Origin: Thermoplasmata archaeon
Lineage (GTDB): Archaea > Thermoplasmatota > Thermoplasmata > Thermoplasmatales > Thermoplasmataceae
DNA: 5,809 nucleotides
Direction: 5' to 3'
NCBI GenBank assembly: GCA_021799315.1
Contig: JAJZAR010000088.1
Span: 1-5,809, forward strand
The notes under the pieces were generated by a model. It made no database searches, was not told where the DNA came from, and worked only from the letters and a program-made list of their open reading frames with translations. The translations under genes were made by a program, and so were the position numbers. Below are positions 1-5,369 of the stretch, one piece after another; positions within the stretch are counted from its first letter, which is position 1; the number at the start of each line of letters is the position of its first letter.

Positions 1-1
1 A

Positions 2-514
2 AATTTTATCACATATTTCCCACTATTTTACGTCAGAGTATTCTCAGCCACTCTTCTTCTTTATTTCGGACTGAGACTGATGAAGAGTGCACGAAGGTCA
101 ATGAAATTTCAGAGAATAGGATTTCCGCCTTCCAAAAAGGAAGAATCCGGCAAGAGTGTTTCAACTGTGGCCTATTCTGTAGGAATCGTTGAAGCCTTTG
201 AAGCTGCCATAGTTCTCGTGGCTCTTTATCCTGAAAACTATAATTCAACACTCATAGGTCTTATCTCAGGCATCATTATTGTCGTTATTGCGGCATTTGT
301 CCTTAGAAACCAGATCAGGAAAATAAAACAGGGCTCCATGAAGGTTGCAGTATCATCCTTATTACTTTCATTTTCTCTGTTCTGGTACATTGAATCTGTG
401 ATAATCATAAACGATCTTTATCTCATACCTATTTTCGTTGGCTTCTTCCTCCTTGTTTACTACATATCTACGAGGAATCTACCATCGAAGCCTAATGCTG
501 GATCATCACAATAA
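2..514 (+). CDS. C-terminal part of a multi-pass membrane protein, COG4280 / FTR1-like group (5' end outside window)
   Basis: The frame is open to the left edge, so the ATG at 80 is internal and not the true start: the 26 residues before it are hydrophobic and lead into LLLYFGLRLMKSARRSM, which reads as continuous membrane protein. 170 residues are visible. About five membrane segments can be seen (roughly residues 4-24, 55-76, 83-102, 114-136, 138-156), with a basic loop between the first two. The second segment carries VGIVEAFEAA, two glutamates three residues apart in the membrane, like the intramembrane EGxE signature of FTR1/COG4280-type proteins. The later stretch LLLSFSLFWYIESV fits the conserved LLxSFGTFWxxEG region I recall for that group. 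FTR1 members move iron, but the substrate here cannot be inferred. The tail is short, polar and probably cytosolic. The family call rests on motif memory and is moderate; membrane location is secure. Confidence 0.72.
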   Translation, partial: NFITYFPLFYVRVFSATLLLYFGLRLMKSARRSMKFQRIGFPPSKKEESGKSVSTVAYSVGIVEAFEAAIVLVALYPENYNSTLIGLISGIIIVVIAAFVLRNQIRKIKQGSMKVAVSSLLLSFSLFWYIESVIIINDLYLIPIFVGFFLLVYYISTRNLPSKPNAGSSQ

Positions 515-593
515 ACTCATAATTTCATAACATCCTGGATCTTGACAATGAATACGGAACATGATAACTGTTTTCTCAGGTAATCGTTAAGTA

Positions 594-601
594 TTTTTTT
601 T
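594..601 (+). terminator. Oligo-T terminator after the membrane protein gene
   Basis: Eight consecutive T residues followed by GTTT lie about 80 bases after the stop codon at 512-514. Archaeal RNA polymerase terminates at oligo-T tracts on the non-template strand without needing a hairpin, and no hairpin is evident here. Confidence 0.5.
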
Positions 602-737
602 GTTTAGATTGTTCATTGCCGGCATATTATGTTTGTTTTCATCATGCGATTGACTATGTTCATATGTTTTCAAATTTACTCATTCTCATGCCTTCTGAAT
701 TCTTTTCCTATGACATTCCAGCTCTGCCCCCTCGAGA

Positions 738-749
738 AGGAAATTTCCT
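738..749. promoter_or_regulatory. 12-bp perfect palindrome upstream of the operon promoter (possible operator)
   Basis: AGGAAATTTCCT reads identically on both strands and lies 33 bases upstream of the TATA box at 783-790. Homodimeric archaeal regulators bind such short dyads, and a site just upstream of TATA/BRE would suit an activator or regulator. A single copy was seen and there is no direct evidence of function; chance in AT-rich DNA is possible. Confidence 0.25.
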
Positions 750-782
750 AAAGTAATAGATGAGACGAAAGATTACAACAAA

Positions 783-790
783 TTTATAAT
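783..790 (+). promoter_or_regulatory. TATA box for the three-gene operon (leaderless transcript)
   Basis: TTTATAAT, preceded by an A-rich stretch (acaacaaa) that could serve as the TFB-binding BRE. Its centre near 786 is about 25 bases before the GTG at 811, the usual TATA-to-start-site distance in archaea. Transcription would therefore begin at or next to the GTG and give a leaderless mRNA. No ribosome site precedes the gene, which agrees with this. Confidence 0.6.
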
Positions 791-810
791 GAAATGACAT
801 CTTCTTGACT

Positions 811-1986
811 GTGAAATTATACGGAAAGGAGCTCGGCCTATTCCCCACTGAACCTTCGAATATCATAAGAAGCAAGAATTTTCAGAAATTTAATTTAGGG
901 GAAATGGAGAAATACTACATGCCAGAATCTCTACACAAGTTGTGTTCAGAACAGGGTACTGAAAAAATGAATTTTTTTGAAGACGACAACAGAGGTGCCA
1001 TATCTCCATGGGAAGTCTGCAATATGGATGGAACAGAATTTCATCTGTCCCTCAAAGGTGTCGGCTCGACTGTTGATCCTTATTCCCTGGACCCTCTGAA
1101 TATTCATAATGTCAGTGCACTCACTGATGACAAAAACTTTGAAAGGGAGATTATTGCAACTGAATATACTGGAAACAGATTCATCACCGGTGAAACATGG
1201 CTGCGTGGGTCTCCCTATGGTGGACAGGGGATGGAGCTCGCGATGATAGCTCTGAAAACATCCGAAATGGCCAATCCAACATCGATCAATGGATTTCGTA
1301 TAGCTCCTGTTGTTTCCATAGTATCCATGGAAAAAGCCTTGCAGGAAAAGATCAAAGAACTCTACTGGTACAGAAAGTATGTGGGAGATATAGTGCAGGA
1401 GATTCGACTGATGCCATCTAATGTAAGACTTTATTTTCACGCATCCAGCACTGTGGGAAATGATGTGACCAAAATCTTTGATCTTTTCGGTATTGACAGC
1501 AATGAAAAAGCAACACAATTTCTGGAAAATTTCATGAAATCAGGTATCGCAGCATTAACTGCCTTTCCTAGAACACTGAGAAAGGAGAAGGATGGTATAT
1601 ATTCAGGTGTCGATTATTTTGATGTCTGGCTCGATAAGGACGCGGTTATCTCAGGAGACGGAACCATATTCTTTGTAGATTTGGAAGGTGTTGAGCGAAG
1701 ATATGTTATGGAGGAAAAGGTGCAGGAGACCATCACTGACCAGTTTTACCGTTCTCTCTATGAACTGATGTATGCATATGCAAGAATAGATGAGGAAAAA
1801 GTGAGGAGATATGGTGGATCTCCCGATAAGAGATTGCGCTTGCAGATAGCCCTTGAAAGGGCTCTCTTAAAAGACAGATATGTCAGAGTTGAGGAAAATG
1901 GCGGTAGGCTGAACCTCATTATTGGTAACGATCTGGGAAACAATAATTTAAATAGTGAATTTACAATGTTAAACCGGGTGATATGA
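811..1986 (+). CDS. Uncharacterised soluble protein with weak kinase-like (SelO-like) motifs, first gene of the operon
   Basis: 391 residues from GTG 811; TTG 805 is possible, but the TATA box puts the transcript start at 811. No signal peptide or membrane segment is visible, so it is probably cytosolic. I do not recognise the family with certainty. LKGVGST near residue 82 followed by PYS recalls the LKGxGxTPYS nucleotide-binding start of SelO pseudokinases. TSEMA followed by a hydrophobic strand (APVVSIV, around 150-172) recalls the SelO SEAM helix and next strand. D271 and the segment DGTIFFVDLEG (D290) have the spacing of a kinase catalytic loop and metal-binding DFG-like motif. The usual helix-C Glu does not align, the stretch between LKG and SEMA is long, and the catalytic-loop Asn is absent, so it may be a degenerate kinase fold or unrelated. 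The C-terminus is Asn-rich. The next gene begins directly after its TGA in the same frame. Confidence 0.85.
   Translation: MKLYGKELGLFPTEPSNIIRSKNFQKFNLGEMEKYYMPESLHKLCSEQGTEKMNFFEDDNRGAISPWEVCNMDGTEFHLSLKGVGSTVDPYSLDPLNIHNVSALTDDKNFEREIIATEYTGNRFITGETWLRGSPYGGQGMELAMIALKTSEMANPTSINGFRIAPVVSIVSMEKALQEKIKELYWYRKYVGDIVQEIRLMPSNVRLYFHASSTVGNDVTKIFDLFGIDSNEKATQFLENFMKSGIAALTAFPRTLRKEKDGIYSGVDYFDVWLDKDAVISGDGTIFFVDLEGVERRYVMEEKVQETITDQFYRSLYELMYAYARIDEEKVRRYGGSPDKRLRLQIALERALLKDRYVRVEENGGRLNLIIGNDLGNNNLNSEFTMLNRVI
1976..1982 (+). promoter_or_regulatory. Ribosome binding site that decides the ATT start of the second operon gene
   Basis: GGGTGAT matches the anti-Shine-Dalgarno end of archaeal 16S rRNA (consensus GGAGGTGATC). 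It is separated by four bases (ATGA) from ATT 1987, the normal spacing for a site of this register. The ATG at 1983 touches the site and runs into TAA after two codons, so it cannot start the gene. Confidence 0.55.
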
Positions 1987-3528
1987 ATTAAGACAGCAGA
2001 TATTTACGCTTTTCTCAAAGGTGCAAACAGTGGAAAAGTTGATACCACCATAGACGACGATTCTTTCAAGCAGCTTGTGAGTTCTCAGTATATAACGTCC
2101 TATAGTAAGGACGACCATGACAAACTCGAATCTGAAGTTGCTCAGCTGCAGACCGTCAGAGATAGAATAGATCAGGAGAAGAGTGAAGTTAGCGGGGAGT
2201 TTTCGGTTGAATTGACAGAAGAGAAGAAGACTGAATCCATAAGATTTCATTTCGAGAAAGGGGCAGAAAAGGAGGCAGAGCGGGCTCGGCTCCAGGCAGA
2301 AAGGGATAAACTTACACAGGATCAGAAGAATCTGAAGAGCGATGTGGACCTGTTCAACAGCCTCCTGGCAAAGAAAGCTTTGCTGTCGAAAATGGTATCG
2401 TATAAGGATGTATTTGTTATCCTTACCGATAGAGGCGTTCAGACAGTAAAAGATCTCTCGGTGAGAATGTACCGTTTCTCTGATCAGGAATTTTCGGCAT
2501 ATGAATCAGAAATGAACGAGACAATGAAGGAACTCACTGACATCGTGATCAGTGCAAAAACATATTTCGGATATCTGGAAGGGATCATGACAGATGAGTC
2601 TGACAGAAGTGTTATCATGAGTACTGCGATGGGTTTGGCAAAACTATCTGGAGATATGAAGTCTATAGCATCAAGATTTATGACCACGTACAATGAGATG
2701 GGTTCTTTCACAAGAAATCTTGAAAATAGGCTCATGGCTGCCCAAATAATAACTGGATCTGGTAAGGACATTTCAGGCGAGATGGAACAGTTCAAAGAGG
2801 TGTTTCATGAAGTTCATCACAAAATAAAAATACCGAAGGAATCTGCAGCAGGCGTTGCTTCAATGATATACCTGGCAAAGAGATATGATGGGACATATCC
2901 CTATGAAAATCTTCAAACATTCACCGGGGTGACACCGTCATATGAAGCGGCTGCAGTTATGGCAACAATGGACAGGCCGGTGCAGGCCACAGTTGAGAAA
3001 TTTAAGGGAATGCGGGCAATATTCACAGGATGGGGCTATACTACTTCAGAGGATGTGGAGCTTTCATCTGCGTACATTGCCATATCTGATTTTCAGCCTA
3101 ATGAAATTAAGGATAAGGTATCGGCGATTATAGATACCATGAGAAATTACCTTGAATATCCCCTCGTTGCATCCACTGTGATTGCAACTGTACCGGTAAT
3201 GGAATCCAATGAAACACTGGATCTTTTAAGAAAGGCATTTAACATACTGCAGAGAAATCTTTCCGGGTTTGAAAATTCAGAACTCATGGCAATAGCTGTA
3301 AATCTCATTCATGGCATAAGAAATGAGCTTATTAGAAAGGTAAGTTCACAGGCTCCAACGCCTGCAGTTGCATCAACGCCATATCATTTCTATTATATGC
3401 CCTATCCAATGCTATTTCCCATGTTCCTGCCCATGATGATGATTCAGGGTTCCTATTATTCCACATTCAGTGGTATAGGGGGAGTTCACCCTGCGCACAT
3501 TCACTCCGTTGGTGGCTTTTCAGGATGA
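1987..3528 (+). CDS. Coiled-coil plus alpha-solenoid protein with a Met/Pro/aromatic-rich C-terminal tail (possible ATT start)
   Basis: 513 residues if it starts at ATT 1987. The frame upstream of GTG 2077, the first conventional in-frame start, reads as ordinary protein (KTADIYAFLKGANSGKV...) right back to the preceding TGA, and the ribosome site fits 1987. Residues about 46-130 are charged and heptad-like, predicting a long coiled coil. Residues about 205-450 show roughly 33-39-residue helical repeats, each beginning with an Ala-rich helix such as RLMAAQII, AAGVASMIYL, EAAAVMATM, ELSSAYIAIS, LVASTVIAT and ELMAIAVNLI. This layout recalls bacterial DUF4003 proteins, but only by memory of the pattern. 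The tail (about 465-513) has PYPMLFPMFLPMMM, too Pro-rich for a normal membrane helix, and then ends in His and Gly (HPAHIH, GGFSG). No catalytic motif is seen; a scaffold or adaptor role is inferred. Its stop overlaps the next start as ATGA. Confidence 0.85.
   Translation: MKTADIYAFLKGANSGKVDTTIDDDSFKQLVSSQYITSYSKDDHDKLESEVAQLQTVRDRIDQEKSEVSGEFSVELTEEKKTESIRFHFEKGAEKEAERARLQAERDKLTQDQKNLKSDVDLFNSLLAKKALLSKMVSYKDVFVILTDRGVQTVKDLSVRMYRFSDQEFSAYESEMNETMKELTDIVISAKTYFGYLEGIMTDESDRSVIMSTAMGLAKLSGDMKSIASRFMTTYNEMGSFTRNLENRLMAAQIITGSGKDISGEMEQFKEVFHEVHHKIKIPKESAAGVASMIYLAKRYDGTYPYENLQTFTGVTPSYEAAAVMATMDRPVQATVEKFKGMRAIFTGWGYTTSEDVELSSAYIAISDFQPNEIKDKVSAIIDTMRNYLEYPLVASTVIATVPVMESNETLDLLRKAFNILQRNLSGFENSELMAIAVNLIHGIRNELIRKVSSQAPTPAVASTPYHFYYMPYPMLFPMFLPMMMIQGSYYSTFSGIGGVHPAHIHSVGGFSG
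3511..3515 (+). promoter_or_regulatory. Ribosome binding site for the third operon gene, inside the second gene
   Basis: GGTGG lies nine bases before ATG 3525 and partly matches the archaeal GGTGA core. It sits in the last codons of the preceding gene. Together with the ATGA stop/start overlap this suggests translational coupling. Confidence 0.4.
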
Positions 3529-4577
3529 AACTGTTTGCTTTTTTGATCCTTCTGCTCATGGTCGGCCTGTCTTTTACAGCAATTTCTTCCCAGAGCAGCG
3601 TATCTATTTCTAAGGGTGAATGTTTTCAGTACAGGGAACTGATCGCTATATATGATGGAAAGGGAAATTATTCAGGATATTCATGCAATATATGGATCAA
3701 TGGGACAGAGAGTGTTACGGGATTTTCTTCAAATTCATCTGTAGATATGCATTATAACTATTCCTGTGCTATTATCTCCACATCAGGGGATTATAACAAT
3801 CCTTATATGGGCAGTGGAACATTCAACTTTTCCTCAGTTTCCTGTAATTACATAAATGGAACAGACAATGAAACTGGATACAATCACTCCCATGTATGGT
3901 TTTATGTCCACCCCTCTCTGGAAAAGGGCAACGAAACCTCACTTCTAGGGACACCCATGACAGTTGTTTCTAACAGTTATAATTATAAGCCTGGGGGGAG
4001 CAAAAACACCATAAACACCATATATCTTTCAGGTAATGGAACCTGCGTTAGAGACGATTCCTTTGGACATTTCAATGCCGATTATACCTGGAAAGGATAT
4101 TTTGATCATTCAGCTGGATTCATTGCGGCATACATATACACCCAGGTCGATTCCAATAGTAATGGAGATGGATTCTCCTGTACCAATTCACTCTATGTCT
4201 CCCATTCGACCTACGGCGTGAATATATCAGAAGTGGCTCCTGTAAGCCATGTTACAACCACCAGTCCCTCATTTCCCTACACAGACTTATTCGTCATAAT
4301 CGCATTCATATTTGTATTACTGATTATTGTGGCCGTTGTGGCTAGCAGAGGCAAAAGAAATAAACTTAAACAACATTCATCATATAGTCCGGGTGTAAAT
4401 ATGAAACATGAGCACAGCGATAACGAACATGAGATAAAACCAGAACCTGATCCGGAACAGAAAGTTACTGAGCAGGTTGTTATAAAAGAGATTGTAAAGG
4501 TAAAATGCCAGTACTGCGGCGCATTGATTGACTCCACTGTGGAGAAGTGTCCATTCTGTGGTGCTCCAAGAACGTAA
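3525..4577 (+). CDS. Single-pass surface protein with sequon-rich ectodomain and cytosolic zinc ribbon
   Basis: 350 residues from ATG 3525. It opens with a Sec-type signal sequence (MKLFAFLILLLMVGLSF...). The ectodomain (about 25-252) is rich in Ser, Asn and Tyr. It holds 11 N-glycosylation sequons (N48, N59, N70, N78, N101, N111, N115, N120, N136, N171, N233) and six cysteines (33, 54, 81, 107, 174, 219) that could pair. A Thr/Ser-rich stalk leads into a membrane helix at about 253-273, closed by RGKRNK, which places the C-terminus in the cytosol. An acidic, Pro/His-containing linker follows. The protein ends in a zinc ribbon with two CxxC knuckles, CQYC (328-331) and CPFC (342-345, in CPFCGAP). 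The ectodomain family is not recognised. Surface plus cytosolic metal-binding tail suggests a receptor or anchoring protein working with the two upstream products; this is inference. The gene ends one base before the convergent GNAT gene. Confidence 0.88.
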   Translation: MKLFAFLILLLMVGLSFTAISSQSSVSISKGECFQYRELIAIYDGKGNYSGYSCNIWINGTESVTGFSSNSSVDMHYNYSCAIISTSGDYNNPYMGSGTFNFSSVSCNYINGTDNETGYNHSHVWFYVHPSLEKGNETSLLGTPMTVVSNSYNYKPGGSKNTINTIYLSGNGTCVRDDSFGHFNADYTWKGYFDHSAGFIAAYIYTQVDSNSNGDGFSCTNSLYVSHSTYGVNISEVAPVSHVTTTSPSFPYTDLFVIIAFIFVLLIIVAVVASRGKRNKLKQHSSYSPGVNMKHEHSDNEHEIKPEPDPEQKVTEQVVIKEIVKVKCQYCGALIDSTVEKCPFCGAPRT

Positions 4578-4578
4578 C

Positions 4579-5325
4579 TCAGGATTTATAGTGATATATC
4601 CTCCCAACCACTTCGAAACCATTTTTTTCCGCTATTTTTTTTGAGAAAGGACTCTCCAGAGGAATTTCAGATATCAACTCTTTGATGCCTGTATGCTCTG
4701 CCCACAGAATTCTTGCGGCCAGAAGATCTGACCCGATACCCATTTGCCTGTAGTTTTCTGAAACGTAAAGGCTATGCAGTCTTCCATAGATAGAAACACG
4801 ACCAAGCCAGCTCATGCCATAGATGACGCCGTCCTTCCGGCACAGGAAACACTTTTCTCCATGATTCAGTGAACTTTTGATCCATCGTTCACTCACCTTG
4901 CCATAGGCTTGCTTCATGAAAGTCAGAACTTCTTCTATCTGATCTCCATGAAAAATTTCTATTTCATTTCTTATGTTGATATTCAGATTGCCAGAATCAA
5001 GCTTTAACCTGTGAACCTCTTCTGTTAGCCCTTTGAGATTGAGGTCGATTTCGGTGTAGAAGTCCATATTTTCTTTCAACTGCATGAACTCCTTTGCAAT
5101 ATCCTTCCTGAATGTAAAGCATGTACCGGCGTTTTCTACAGAATCATATACAAAAATTCCTTCTTGCTTGTTGTTCTCCCATGCAACGTAAACATCACCC
5201 GACTCAGCACCCTCCTCCAGAAAGAGGTTTAAAAATTTCCCAAAAAGTGAAGAGTTAGAGTATTTGTCAAGCACGGTTTTATCTATTTCTGAAACACTCT
5301 TTATCCTTAATATATATGAAGTCAC
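4579..5325 (-). CDS. GNAT-family N-acetyltransferase with an extra N-terminal domain
   Basis: 248 residues from GTG 5325. An in-frame TGA lies two codons upstream and a GAGG ribosome site is eight bases before the GTG, which fixes the start. The C-terminal half (about 120-248) is a GNAT fold. Strand beta-4 (GRLHSLYVSENY) runs into motif A, RQMGIG at 193-198, the R/QxxGxG loop that binds the acetyl-CoA pyrophosphate. The end, SPFSKKIAEKNGFEVVGR, is the usual motif B region with its GF turn. The N-terminal ~115 residues carry a second, degenerate GNAT-like pattern (GDVYVAWENNKQEGIFVYD...) without the acetyl-CoA loop, as in two-domain archaeal members. The acceptor substrate cannot be predicted. 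It lies 44 bases after formate-tetrahydrofolate ligase on the same strand with no clear TATA box between, so it is probably co-transcribed with it. Confidence 0.9.
   Translation of the reverse strand: MTSYILRIKSVSEIDKTVLDKYSNSSLFGKFLNLFLEEGAESGDVYVAWENNKQEGIFVYDSVENAGTCFTFRKDIAKEFMQLKENMDFYTEIDLNLKGLTEEVHRLKLDSGNLNINIRNEIEIFHGDQIEEVLTFMKQAYGKVSERWIKSSLNHGEKCFLCRKDGVIYGMSWLGRVSIYGRLHSLYVSENYRQMGIGSDLLAARILWAEHTGIKELISEIPLESPFSKKIAEKNGFEVVGRIYHYKS
4622..4642 (+). terminator. Double oligo-T terminator of the three-gene operon, inside the GNAT gene
   Basis: T7 (4622-4628) and T8 (4635-4642) on the plus strand lie 45-65 bases after the stop codon of the surface protein gene. On the minus strand they are the AAA-rich codons of KKIAEKNGF in the acetyltransferase. 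Paired T tracts just after a gene end are typical archaeal terminators. Confidence 0.5.
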
Positions 5326-5333
5326 AGTTCAAT

Positions 5334-5337
5334 CCTC
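5334..5337 (-). promoter_or_regulatory. Ribosome binding site for the GNAT gene
   Basis: On the minus strand GAGG (within AGAGGAT) lies eight bases before GTG 5325. It supports the GTG start, the only plausible one near the upstream in-frame TGA. Confidence 0.55.
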
Positions 5338-5369
5338 TATCTTAGACATGAATAGAACAGGTTATTCAA

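Larger units (their letters stand above)
515..810. other. Intergenic region between the membrane protein gene and the three-gene operon
   Basis: These 296 bases hold no convincing gene. I see an oligo-T stretch (594-601) that could end transcription of the upstream gene, a 12-bp perfect palindrome (738-749), and a TATA element (783-790) for the downstream operon. No tRNA-like or other recognisable RNA structure was found by eye. The long spacing contrasts with the 0 to -4 base spacing inside the downstream operon and marks the boundary between two transcription units. Confidence 0.7.

Noticed and set aside
80..514. Treating ATG 80 as the true start of the membrane protein
   Set aside because: The frame is open to the window edge and the preceding residues form a membrane segment continuous with the family pattern, so the gene is cut by the window rather than starting at 80.
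731..736. CTCGAG six-base palindrome near the operon promoter
   Set aside because: A six-base palindrome is expected by chance and it has no matching half-sites around it.
629..751. 40-codon open frame starting at ATG 629 (+) in the intergenic region
   Set aside because: No ribosome site or well-placed TATA box, composition rich in Phe, Cys and Ser as expected from AT-rich noncoding DNA, and its end runs through the palindrome; no support as a gene.
805..807. TTG 805 as the start of the first operon gene
   Set aside because: It is only about 19 bases from the TATA centre, too close for transcription to begin at or before it, and it has no ribosome site; GTG 811 fits a leaderless start better.
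946..1518. 190-codon open frame on the minus strand, antisense to the first operon gene
   Set aside because: The plus-strand frame has normal archaeal protein composition throughout; the antisense product is rich in Cys, His and Ser with no recognisable domain, typical of a shadow frame.
2077..3528. GTG 2077 as the start of the solenoid protein
   Set aside because: The preceding 30 codons read as good protein sequence and the GGTGAT ribosome site points to 1987; no ribosome site precedes 2077 (cagcag-type sequence lies there). Kept as a fallback only.
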